Shown: piece after piece, positions 45,354 to 52,645 of the stretch
How positions within the stretch are numbered: the first letter of the stretch is position 1
How the letters are laid out: each line of letters starts with the position of its first letter
Source of the DNA: a virus
DNA: 64,000 nucleotides
IMG/VR virus record: IMGVR_UViG_3300030419_003532
Span: 1-64,000 of that record
Direction: 5' to 3' (one strand)
Position numbers and translations under genes: made by a program
Notes under the pieces: generated by a model
What the model saw: only the letters and a program-made list of their open reading frames with translations
Databases searched by the model: none
What the model was told of the DNA's origin: nothing

Positions 45354-46412
45354 ATGATTAGGGGATTAATCTTAATAATTTTCATTTTTATATCCTTTTC
45401 TGGAAAGGCACAATTTGATTTAAAAGAATTTTACAAAAAAACATTTAAGTTTTCTACTTTTTATGGAGCTGTAAGTGGAGGTACTTCAATTTCAGATGAA
45501 GAAGTTTTTAACGTTTCTACGGGGTTACTAGAGCAGAGTAGTATACAGACACCTTTTGACTATAATATTGCTTTAGGAGTGCGGAAAATAGCTAGATTCG
45601 GCTACGAGAACAAAGCAAACACCTTTTATGATGGTACAGAGTCAACATATAGTGATGCTGCTACTATTGGTAAAGTTAAAGGGTTTGAATTTTTATTTGA
45701 ATACAACTATAAAAGACAGGAGGGGGTTAACTACTTAGACCAGAATCATTTTCTTAGATATGTAGGTAAAAATTACATACTAAAAGGAGAGTATGTAGAG
45801 GATGGTTTTGCAGATATAAAATACTTTGAAACTTCTCAAAGATATAGATATAATAAAAATAATAAACTTTCATTTAATATAGGGGCTGTTCAAAGAATGT
45901 CAGAACCTTATGGTTACGACCCTTTAGAGGAATGGCTACTTTCAAACGGTAGCTTGCATTACACTTATTTAGCAATACAAGAAGGTTATACTATAGATGT
46001 CGCTAAAAGCGAATATAAAAACCCACAAGGAGAGATTGTGGCTACTAGCGTAGAAGTTTGGGAAGCTGTGGTGATACCAGAAGTATTGGCAGATTATGTA
46101 GAGAAGAAAAGAGATGAATTAGATAGGAAGATGCTCCAGTCTTTTGTTGTGGGTTTTGATTTCTATCATTATAAAAAAGATTTTTGGTTACACTCTTGGG
46201 GTAGTCTTATGCCTTGGCATTATGATGATGGAGGCAGTTATTCTTATCATAATTACAACAACGGAGAGCAGTGGTATGACTATTCTGGAGGTTTAATATT
46301 TGGATATAAAGTAACTAAAAATTTAGGTACATTTATAGAGGGAAAATATAATAAATATTGGAATCGTGAATGGTACGATTTTAAATTTGGTGTTAACTAT
46401 ATTATACTATGA
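45354..46412 (+). CDS. Exported outer-membrane-like protein
   Basis: 352 residues with a signal peptide (MIRGLILIIFIFISFSGKAQ). The mature part alternates aromatic beta strands (FEFLFEYNYKRQ, SQRYRYNKNNKLSFNIGAVQ, WYDYSGGLIFGYKVTKNLGTFIEGKYNKYW) and ends WYDFKFGVNYIIL, as in outer-membrane barrels. A charged helix (VLADYVEKKRDELDRKML) interrupts it. Its presence in a phage suggests host surface remodelling, such as receptor masking. It overlaps the next gene (ATGA). Confidence 0.65.
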   Translation: MIRGLILIIFIFISFSGKAQFDLKEFYKKTFKFSTFYGAVSGGTSISDEEVFNVSTGLLEQSSIQTPFDYNIALGVRKIARFGYENKANTFYDGTESTYSDAATIGKVKGFEFLFEYNYKRQEGVNYLDQNHFLRYVGKNYILKGEYVEDGFADIKYFETSQRYRYNKNNKLSFNIGAVQRMSEPYGYDPLEEWLLSNGSLHYTYLAIQEGYTIDVAKSEYKNPQGEIVATSVEVWEAVVIPEVLADYVEKKRDELDRKMLQSFVVGFDFYHYKKDFWLHSWGSLMPWHYDDGGSYSYHNYNNGEQWYDYSGGLIFGYKVTKNLGTFIEGKYNKYWNREWYDFKFGVNYIIL

Positions 46413-46618
46413 ACATAACTAACGAGCAACTACATCAAGAAATGCTTATTATGAAGCAGGATTTAAGAGAGATTAAAAAGAAACTTTTAGACCCAGATGA
46501 TGGTGCAGTTGCTAGAGTAAATAGAAACACATCATTTAGAAAAGGAGCTCAAAAGACCTTGTGGTCTATATGGCTTGCAATTATAGGAATATTAGGTAAA
46601 TTATTATTTTTTGATTAA
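46409..46618 (+). CDS. 69-aa coiled coil with C-terminal membrane helix
   Basis: An N-terminal heptad-like helix (NEQLHQEMLIMKQDLREIKKKLLDP), a basic linker and a single hydrophobic C-terminal stretch (TLWSIWLAIIGILGKLLFF). The plan suits a tail-anchored membrane protein such as a lysis accessory or holin partner. It is in a chain of tightly packed small genes up to 47971. Confidence 0.6.
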   Translation: MNITNEQLHQEMLIMKQDLREIKKKLLDPDDGAVARVNRNTSFRKGAQKTLWSIWLAIIGILGKLLFFD

Positions 46619-46619
46619 G

Positions 46620-46895
46620 ATGGCGAAAGAATTAAACGAAGATACAAGTTTTAAATTAAGTATAAAAACACTTATTGCAATTGGATTTGCTATGGCAACT
46701 CTTATTAGTATGTATTTTATGTTGCAATCTGATATAGAAGAAGCTAAAGAGCTTCCAAAACCAGATGTAACTAGAATGGAGTTTAATATGAAAGATGTTA
46801 ATATACGTCAATCTATTGAGCATACAGAGAAAGCTGTTGATGAGATTAAAGAAGATTTGAAAAGAATGGAGGATAAAATAGACGATTTGAGATGA
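46620..46895 (+). CDS. Membrane-anchored coiled coil (candidate inner-membrane spanin)
   Basis: 91 residues from the ATG at 46620; a TTG nine bases earlier in the same frame is less likely. One membrane helix (LSIKTLIAIGFAMATLISMYFML, about 14-36) followed by a periplasm-facing charged coiled coil (EHTEKAVDEIKEDLKRMEDKIDDLR). This is the shape of an i-spanin. A tiny lipoprotein gene 350 bp downstream could be its partner. Inference only. Confidence 0.55.
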   Translation: MAKELNEDTSFKLSIKTLIAIGFAMATLISMYFMLQSDIEEAKELPKPDVTRMEFNMKDVNIRQSIEHTEKAVDEIKEDLKRMEDKIDDLR

Positions 46896-47242
46896 AAGAA
46901 ACTTGGAGAGTATTTAGTGTGTATATGTTGATTTTAATATTAATGTTATTTTGTGGAATAACTTTTGGACAGGTTAAGGTAGTACAATACAATGCGGATT
47001 GGAATAATGCAAACAAAGTTGAATGGTTAAATAAATTAACAGACTGCAGTATAAAATATATAGATATAACAGAAAAACCTGAAGCACAAAAAAAATATGA
47101 AATAGTAGTTGTACCGACAATTATTGTTTTTAAAGACGGAGAGGAAGTTAAAAGATTCCAAGCAGACATATCTTTTAGTATAAAAGCTAAATTAGAAGAT
47201 GTACAAGAAATTATTGACGAACAATTAATGAGTGATTTTTAA
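46892..47242 (+). CDS. Exported thioredoxin-fold protein without the CxxC site
   Basis: 116 residues with an N-terminal signal or anchor (SVYMLILILMLFCGITFGQ). The mature part follows the thioredoxin plan: VKVVQYNADWNNANKVEWL where the active site WCxxC should be, IKYIDITEKPEAQKKYEIVVVPTIIVFKDGEEVKRFQA with the cis-Pro loop, and a C-terminal helix. The redox Cys pair is replaced by Asn/Ala, so it is likely a binding or structural variant. It overlaps the gene before it and abuts the lipoprotein gene. Confidence 0.65.
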   Translation: MKETWRVFSVYMLILILMLFCGITFGQVKVVQYNADWNNANKVEWLNKLTDCSIKYIDITEKPEAQKKYEIVVVPTIIVFKDGEEVKRFQADISFSIKAKLEDVQEIIDEQLMSDF

Positions 47243-47353
47243 ATGAAAAAAATATTATTTATATTAATATTAGTTTTAACAAGTTGCTCATTACAAAAAC
47301 AGACCTGCAACAAAGAAACAAAAAAATGTTGTGAAAAAAAAGAATTAAAATGA
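47243..47353 (+). CDS. 36-aa lipoprotein (candidate outer-membrane spanin)
   Basis: MKKILFILILVLTSC is a clear lipoprotein signal with the lipid-bearing Cys at 15. The mature part is only 22 residues, rich in Lys and Cys (three further Cys). Starts on the base after the previous stop and ends in a four-base overlap with the next start. Size and position allow an o-spanin role with the coiled coil at 46620, but a small surface or toxin-like lipopeptide is also possible. Confidence 0.5.
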   Translation: MKKILFILILVLTSCSLQKQTCNKETKKCCEKKELK

Positions 47354-47427
47354 AAGGAAAAATTTGTAAATTAGTGTATAAGATTAGCTGTGGTAAAATT
47401 TGCTTCGGCTGGTGTGGAACAAAATAA
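47350..47427 (+). CDS. 25-aa four-cysteine microprotein
   Basis: ATG at 47350 overlaps the lipoprotein stop (ATGA), and its TAA touches the ATG of the nuclease gene at 47428. Cys at 6, 14, 18 and 22 with Gly and Lys between (CGKICFGWCGTK at the end). The exact fit between two coupled genes argues that it is translated. Function unknown; a metal-binding or disulfide-linked peptide is possible. Confidence 0.45.
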   Translation: MKGKICKLVYKISCGKICFGWCGTK

Positions 47428-47796
47428 ATGTATTCTTATAAAATAAAATTAGATAGAGTAGTTGATGGGGATACTATTGATGCTTATATAGACTTAGGCT
47501 TTGATGTTTCAATAAAAAAAAGAATTAGATTTATGGGGATTAATACTCCTGAATCAAGAACTAGAGATTTAGAAGAAAAAGCAAGAGGTTTAGCTGCTAA
47601 AGATAGAGTTAAACAATTATTAGAGGGAGCTAATTTAATAAAATTAGATTCTCACGGAGTCGGAAAATATGGAAGATGTCTAGGAGAATTACATATAGAT
47701 GTAGTAGATGGGCAAGAAAAAATGACGTTAGAAAGTATAAATGAATTATTAATTAAAGAGGGTCATGCTGTAGAGTATCATGGCGGTAAAAGATGA
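47428..47796 (+). CDS. Staphylococcal-nuclease-like protein
   Basis: 122 residues of the SNase fold: VDGDTIDAYIDLGFDV, RIRFMGINTPESRTRDLEEKARGLAAKD, and KYGRCLGELHID. The catalytic Arg of RIRF and of KYGRCLGE and the Glu of TPES are present; the Asp usually found in GIDTPE is Asn (GINTPE), seen in some phage members. No signal peptide, so it acts in the cytoplasm unless released at lysis. Likely cuts host or competitor DNA. Confidence 0.75.
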   Translation: MYSYKIKLDRVVDGDTIDAYIDLGFDVSIKKRIRFMGINTPESRTRDLEEKARGLAAKDRVKQLLEGANLIKLDSHGVGKYGRCLGELHIDVVDGQEKMTLESINELLIKEGHAVEYHGGKR

Positions 47797-47971
47797 TGTT
47801 ATGATAAACTGGATAAATAGTTGGAAGTCAGGTAATAAAAGAGAAAAATATAATATTGAGTTAAGATTAGGTAGGTTTACTTTACTTGAAATAAAATTTT
47901 GTGTTTGTACAATTCCTTGTGATTGTGCTCGTTTTAGAATGATAGTATTAAATTTTGGATTTGAGTTATGA
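47780..47971 (+). CDS. 63-aa hypothetical protein
   Basis: Overlaps the end of the nuclease gene by 17 bases; an in-frame ATG at 47801 would remove most of the overlap and give 56 residues. It overlaps the next gene by four bases. Basic N-terminus and an apolar Cys-rich C-terminus (FTLLEIKFCVCTIPCDCARFRMIVLNFG). Not recognised. Confidence 0.5.
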   Translation: MAVKDDVMINWINSWKSGNKREKYNIELRLGRFTLLEIKFCVCTIPCDCARFRMIVLNFGFEL

Positions 47972-50751
47972 AAAAAATATTATTTTTATTATTATTAATT
48001 CCTTTGTTTGTATTTACGCAAACAAAAGAAACTATTATTCATATAAACACAGATAACTACCCACAGGAAACTAGATGGGTATTACACGCTGATAGTTTGT
48101 ATGGAGCTATATTAGGACAAGTAAACTATGGATATTATACAATTCCAGACTCAGCTTATGCAGATACTCTATATATACCAGATAGTCTAACAAATATTAC
48201 GTTTGTAATATATGATAGTTACGGAGACGGGATGTCTCCTCCAGGAAGTTATTACGTTTCTATATGTAATGATACTATAGTTAGCTATCCAAACCCTTCC
48301 TTTACAACAGGGTTGTATTCTAACAGGATGGTACCTCAATGTATGCCTAACCCTCCTCCATCTGGGAATTGTGTTCCTTCAGTTCTAAATATAAACTTAG
48401 ACCAATTCCAAAGCGAAACAACTTGGGAGATACATGATTCAACAGGAACTTTACTGTACGCAGGAGGCCCTTATTCACAAGCCCCTGATTATCAACCTCA
48501 ATACGAGAATTTATGCTTACCTGTAGGAGAACTCACCCTAACCATGTATGATTCTTATGGTGACGGGTTAGCTGGTAGCTTGTGGGGAGGGAATGATGGC
48601 TCATATTATCTCATGCAATGTGGGGACACCTTAGTTTATGGAGATGTTCCAAACTTTGGCACCGATACCCTACATGTATTTCAATCTGACACATGTTTGC
48701 CTCCACCACCAGTACCAGGATGTATGGATGAAAATTACGTGGAATATAATCCGCTAGCTACAGTTGATGATGGTAGCTGTTCAATCCTTAAAATATACGG
48801 ATGTACAGATAGTACAATGTTTAACTATGACCCATTAGCTAACACAATGGATTATGTTGATAGTTGTATGTATACTTTAATATTGTATGATTTAGCTGGA
48901 AACGGATGGATAGGAAGCAGATTAGATATTATGCAAGATGATACCACATCTTATTATTTAACTAGTGGTTTTTTACAAACATACACATTAAATTTAAAAT
49001 CCCCAGAAGAAGTCAGAGCAAAATTCTTTATTAACGCTCAAGCTTCAATGACATCCATAGAATGTGGGTTTAGTTTAATTAGTTCTACTGGAGATACCGC
49101 CATACATGTTCCTGGAGGTTTTTCAAATCCTATATTACCTTTTTATGAATATTCAGGAACTACATATTGCGGAAATGAATGTATTCCTATTGTAACAGGA
49201 TGTATGGATACTATAGCTTATAATTATAATAATTTAGCTAATACTAATGACATTTGTTATTATAATCCTGGATGCACTTCTCCTGCTTACTTAGAATACT
49301 ATACACAAGGATTTACAGCAGATGTAGATGATGGTAGTTGTAGTATTTTAGCTGTATTTGGATGTACAGACAGTACTTCTTTTAATTATAACTCATTAGC
49401 TAACGTGGATAACGGTGGATGTATTCCTGTAATAACAGGGTGTATGAATCCATTAGCTTTTAATTATAATGCTTTAGCTAATACTCCAGATACATGTATA
49501 TCTATAATTTACGGATGTACAAACCCTTTAGCTTTTAATTTTGATTCTTTAGCTAATACTGACGATGGAAGCTGTATAGCTATTATTTATGGCTGTACCG
49601 ATAGCACAATGTTTAATTTTATGCCTAGTGCAAATATAGACGACAGTTCTTGCGTGCCTTATATATATGGGTGTATGGATGCTACTATGTGGAATTATAA
49701 TTCTCAAGCAAATACTGATAATGGTAATTGTATCCCATTTATGTATGGTTGTACTGATTCAACCATGTTTAATTATGACCCGTTAGCAAATACAGATAAC
49801 GGCACCTGTGAACCTTTTGTATATGGATGCACAAATCCAATTGCTTTAAATTATAATCCACAGGCAAATACAGATGATTTCTCCTGTATATTACCAATCT
49901 ATGGATGTATGGATTCTACAGCATTTAATTATGACCCTTTAGCTAATGTAGATAACGGAAGTTGTATCCCTATAATATTAGGATGTACTAATCCGATAGC
50001 ACTTAATTATTGTGATACCTGTAATACTGATGATTTTAGTTGTATACTTCCGATATATGGTTGTACTGATAGTACTATGTTTAATTATAATCCTTTAGCC
50101 AATGTTGATAACAATTCTTGCGTTCCTTTTATCTATGGTTGTACTGACCCTTCTATGCTCAACTACAATCCACAAGCTAATACAGAAGATTTTAGTTGTA
50201 TTGCTTATATTTATGGTTGTACCGATAGCACTGCTCTTAACTATGACCCGTTGGCTAATACTGACAATGGTTCGTGTGTGGCTGTGGTTGAAGGATGTAT
50301 GGATGCAAATGCCTACAACTACGACATTACGGCTAATGTTAATGACTCTGCTTCTTGCTTATATAATGCTAATTGTATCACTGGTGCGGGTAATCCTTAT
50401 TGGCTCAATGACCCTTGTTATGCCTGGGTAATATCAGTAGATGATTATTGTTGTGAGAATGAATGGGATAATATATGTCAGCTAACTTATAATTATTGTG
50501 ACAATAATTGGACTGGAGCACAACCTCCAGCTAGAACAAACGCAGATAATATATTTGTTTACCCAAATCCAACAAATAATATTTTATATATTAATAAAAC
50601 TGTTGATTTAGAAGTTTATAACAGTATTGGAGAATTAATTATAAAAAGTAATGGAAATATGGTTGATTTATCTGATTATAGTAATGGAATTTATAATATT
50701 ATGATTATATTTGAAGGTAATAATAATACCTACAAAATTATAAAAAGATAA
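47968..50751 (+). CDS. Secreted repeat protein with T9SS C-terminal sorting domain
   Basis: 927 residues. A signal peptide (MKKILFLLLLIPLFVFTQ) is followed by two YDSYGDGM/YDSYGDGL domains (about 20-240). About 17 Cys-bounded repeats of 22-27 residues follow (about 248-795; GCTD ... FNYDPLAN ... DNGSC). Next is a Cys-rich segment (NPYWLNDPCYAWVISVDDYCC) and a classic type A T9SS sorting domain from VYPNPTNNILYIN to GIYNIMIIFEGN and KR at the C-terminus. In Bacteroidetes such tails send proteins through the outer membrane to the cell surface. Finding one in a phage implies use of the host T9SS. Confidence 0.85.
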   Translation: MKKILFLLLLIPLFVFTQTKETIIHINTDNYPQETRWVLHADSLYGAILGQVNYGYYTIPDSAYADTLYIPDSLTNITFVIYDSYGDGMSPPGSYYVSICNDTIVSYPNPSFTTGLYSNRMVPQCMPNPPPSGNCVPSVLNINLDQFQSETTWEIHDSTGTLLYAGGPYSQAPDYQPQYENLCLPVGELTLTMYDSYGDGLAGSLWGGNDGSYYLMQCGDTLVYGDVPNFGTDTLHVFQSDTCLPPPPVPGCMDENYVEYNPLATVDDGSCSILKIYGCTDSTMFNYDPLANTMDYVDSCMYTLILYDLAGNGWIGSRLDIMQDDTTSYYLTSGFLQTYTLNLKSPEEVRAKFFINAQASMTSIECGFSLISSTGDTAIHVPGGFSNPILPFYEYSGTTYCGNECIPIVTGCMDTIAYNYNNLANTNDICYYNPGCTSPAYLEYYTQGFTADVDDGSCSILAVFGCTDSTSFNYNSLANVDNGGCIPVITGCMNPLAFNYNALANTPDTCISIIYGCTNPLAFNFDSLANTDDGSCIAIIYGCTDSTMFNFMPSANIDDSSCVPYIYGCMDATMWNYNSQANTDNGNCIPFMYGCTDSTMFNYDPLANTDNGTCEPFVYGCTNPIALNYNPQANTDDFSCILPIYGCMDSTAFNYDPLANVDNGSCIPIILGCTNPIALNYCDTCNTDDFSCILPIYGCTDSTMFNYNPLANVDNNSCVPFIYGCTDPSMLNYNPQANTEDFSCIAYIYGCTDSTALNYDPLANTDNGSCVAVVEGCMDANAYNYDITANVNDSASCLYNANCITGAGNPYWLNDPCYAWVISVDDYCCENEWDNICQLTYNYCDNNWTGAQPPARTNADNIFVYPNPTNNILYINKTVDLEVYNSIGELIIKSNGNMVDLSDYSNGIYNIMIIFEGNNNTYKIIKR
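48715..50364 (+). repeat. Seventeen in-frame GCTD/DNGSC repeats
   Basis: About 17 units of 66-81 bases coding GC[TM][DN] ... NYxPLAN ... D[DN]GSC. Early units are irregular and later units are regular and alternate between STMFNY-type and NPIALNY-type, which suggests duplication of two-unit blocks. Nucleotide identity between units is moderate, so the array is not newly expanded. Confidence 0.8.
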
Positions 50752-50755
50752 TGTT

Positions 50756-50815
50756 ATGGCTTATTATATAGGTAAAGAAGCTTTAGACACAAAGGTTGAT
50801 GGAATTGAATTATAA
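50756..50815 (+). CDS. Possible 19-aa microprotein
   Basis: ATG at 50756 to TAA at 50815, 19 residues (AYYIGKEALDTKVDGIEL), filling the gap between the T9SS-type gene and 50822 with six bases to spare. It lacks strong composition bias, so the evidence is mainly the tight fit. Confidence 0.3.
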   Translation: MAYYIGKEALDTKVDGIEL

Positions 50816-50821
50816 AATAGT

Positions 50822-51172
50822 ATGGCAAAAAAATATGCAAAAATAACAGGAAATTCAGCACAGATATTAGTTGCTAGGCAAAAAGTTGCAAACACAACAA
50901 CAAAAGGATTCACCAGAACATTTAGTGGGAAAACTATAGTTGGAATGTCTTTATGTAATATACATGCTACAGATTCTGTGGATGTAGACTTATTCATATA
51001 TGACGCTGCAAATACTACAGAAATAGCTAGGATTTTACACAATAAAACAATAGAAGCTGGAACAACTTTGTTTTTAGAAGGGCATGAAGTTTCTTTTAAT
51101 AACGGAAAGGATTATGATTTAAGAATACAATTAAGTGCTGCAGATAGTGCTGTTGATGTTATAATAAGATAA
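50822..51172 (+). CDS. Putative decoration protein
   Basis: 116 residues, predicted beta sandwich (KTIVGMSLCNIHATDSVDVDLFIYDAANTTEIARILHNKTIEAGTTLFLEGHEVSFNNGKDYDLRIQL). This strand pattern occurs in many small marine phage structural proteins. It precedes the lysis genes. Function by class only. Confidence 0.6.
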   Translation: MAKKYAKITGNSAQILVARQKVANTTTKGFTRTFSGKTIVGMSLCNIHATDSVDVDLFIYDAANTTEIARILHNKTIEAGTTLFLEGHEVSFNNGKDYDLRIQLSAADSAVDVIIR

Positions 51173-51187
51173 ATTAAAAAATAAATT

Positions 51188-51580
51188 ATGAGTATACTAA
51201 CAAAAATATTTTCGGCTGGAGCTAGCGATTTAGTAAAAAATGTAGGTGGAGTTATAGATAATCTACATACTTCTAAAGAAGAAAAGCTTGAAGCTGAAAG
51301 AAAAATTAAAGACATGATAATGGGTTACGAAGCTGAGATGCAAAAGCAAGTAACCGAAAGATGGAAAGTAGATATGCAATCTGATTCATGGCTTTCAAAA
51401 AATATAAGACCTATGGTTTTAATATTCTTAGTAGTATCTACAGTATTATTAATTTTTATTGATGCTGGGATAATACAATTTGAAGTTAAGGCTTCTTGGG
51501 TGGATTTATTACAGCTCGTTTTAATTACTGTAATTGGAGCATACTTTGGAGGTAGGTCGCTTGAAAAGGTTAAAAAATGA
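51188..51580 (+). CDS. Holin of the GTA 3TM type
   Basis: 130 residues. An N-terminal amphipathic part and coiled coil (SKEEKLEAERKIKDMIMGYEAEMQKQ) precede the family signature SDSWLSKNIRPMV and two clear membrane helices (VLIFLVVSTVLLIFIDAGII; LLQLVLITVIGAYFGG), ending in SLEKVKK. It resembles the GTA_holin_3TM family (PF11351). It would open the inner membrane for the wall enzyme encoded next, with which it overlaps by four bases. Confidence 0.75.
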   Translation: MSILTKIFSAGASDLVKNVGGVIDNLHTSKEEKLEAERKIKDMIMGYEAEMQKQVTERWKVDMQSDSWLSKNIRPMVLIFLVVSTVLLIFIDAGIIQFEVKASWVDLLQLVLITVIGAYFGGRSLEKVKK

Positions 51581-52047
51581 AATTAAAAGTATTAAGATTT
51601 AGTAGTCAGGAAGACTCAACTTCAGGAGCATTATTTAAAGAGCGTGATGATAGTAATTTAGAGTTCCTATGTTACACATTAGAAGACGAGCATAGAGATA
51701 GTAAAATACGTGGCGAGACAAGAGTGCCTGCTGGTATTTATAATATAAAATTAAGAACTGAAGGCGGTTTTCATGAAAGATATAAAAAAAGGTTTTCTAG
51801 TATACATAAAGGAATGTTACACGTCACTGAAGTACCAGGTTTTGAGTACATCCTTATACATACTGGTAATACTGATGAACATACTGCTGGATGCCTTCTT
51901 GTGGGTGATTCACAGGAAAACAATATTATCGTCAAAGATGGTTTTATTGGAAAATCCACTAATGCGTACAAAAGAATATATCCAGATATTGCTAGAGCAA
52001 TTGAAAAAGGAGAAGAGGTTATTATAGAATATATAGATTTAGCTTAA
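51577..52047 (+). CDS. DUF5675 protein, candidate wall-active enzyme
   Basis: 156 residues matching the DUF5675 pattern: LEFLCYTLEDEHRD, TRVPAGIYNIKLRTEGG, and YILIHTGNTDEHTAGCLLVG. The His ... GC motif (IHTGNTDEHTAGC) looks like the catalytic motif of L,D-transpeptidase folds. The family is common beside phage holins, and here it is coupled to one, so an endolysin or wall-binding role is plausible. The family has no proven activity that I know of. Confidence 0.7.
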   Translation: MKLKVLRFSSQEDSTSGALFKERDDSNLEFLCYTLEDEHRDSKIRGETRVPAGIYNIKLRTEGGFHERYKKRFSSIHKGMLHVTEVPGFEYILIHTGNTDEHTAGCLLVGDSQENNIIVKDGFIGKSTNAYKRIYPDIARAIEKGEEVIIEYIDLA

Positions 52048-52048
52048 A

Positions 52049-52417
52049 ATGGCTCTTCAAAAATTAGTAATACATTCTACTAAAACTCCTTATGGAATTT
52101 ATGTCCCCTTAGATGAAATACAAGAAGAACATATAACGGATAGAGGATTTTCTGAAATAGGATTCTCCGATATTATTACTTTTGAAGGCGTTATAGAGTC
52201 TACCTTACAAATAAGAAACGGAGAGAAAACTCATGACTGGGGAATGACAGACTCAAGACATGTAGCTTATATGGGTGGTATATCTGAAGATGGTTTTAAT
52301 ATAGAAGATACTAGAACTCCAGAACAAAGAGAATCTTTACGAATATATATAGAATTTCTAAAAAGAAGATACCCTAGAATAGAAATTGTAGACTATACAA
52401 AAACAAGAATTATTTAG
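52049..52417 (+). CDS. Amidase-like protein truncated at the C-terminus
   Basis: 122 residues similar to Bacteroidetes T7-lysozyme-like amidases: LVIHSTKTPYG with a zinc His, DRGFSEIGFSDIITFEG, DSRHVAYMGGISEDG with a second zinc His, and DTRTPEQRESLRIYIEFLKRRYP. The usual continuation (xGHRDL ... ACPCFD, carrying the third zinc ligand) is absent; the chain stops after IEIVDYTKTRII. It may be inactive, a regulator, or need another subunit. The end overlaps the convergent gene 52410-52637. Confidence 0.7.
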   Translation: MALQKLVIHSTKTPYGIYVPLDEIQEEHITDRGFSEIGFSDIITFEGVIESTLQIRNGEKTHDWGMTDSRHVAYMGGISEDGFNIEDTRTPEQRESLRIYIEFLKRRYPRIEIVDYTKTRII

Positions 52418-52637
52418 ATTTTACTGGAGTACTTCCGTATTCTATATAATCTTCAATCTTTTTAGCCTCATCAATTATTTTATTGAAATCTTTTTCTTTT
52501 TCAGACATAACTGCAACTGCAAATTTCATTGCTTCCAGTCTTATCATTCTTCTTTCTTGTTTTTGCTGTTTATCATTCATTAATTGAACTCCAGCGTGGT
52601 CACTCATTGAAGGTGGTGGGTTATATTTTTTTGCCAT
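52410..52637 (-). CDS. 75-aa hypothetical protein
   Basis: Leftward, with its end overlapping the stop of the convergent amidase-like gene by eight bases and no terminator between. Polar start (AKKYNPPPSMSDHAGVQLMND) then a charged helix (QQKQERRMIRLEAMKFAVAVMSEKEKDF). The AATAAATAAATAAAAAA leader is A-rich as usual here. Similar short proteins occur next to phosphoesterases in related phages, role unknown. Confidence 0.6.
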   Translation of the reverse strand: MAKKYNPPPSMSDHAGVQLMNDKQQKQERRMIRLEAMKFAVAVMSEKEKDFNKIIDEAKKIEDYIEYGSTPVKSK

Positions 52638-52645
52638 TTTTTTAT

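Noticed and set aside
48715-50364. GCTD repeats as a sign of a host contig misjoined to phage
   Set aside because: The gene overlaps its phage neighbour by four bases and the same repeat family occurs in a protein among the virion genes, so it belongs to this genome.
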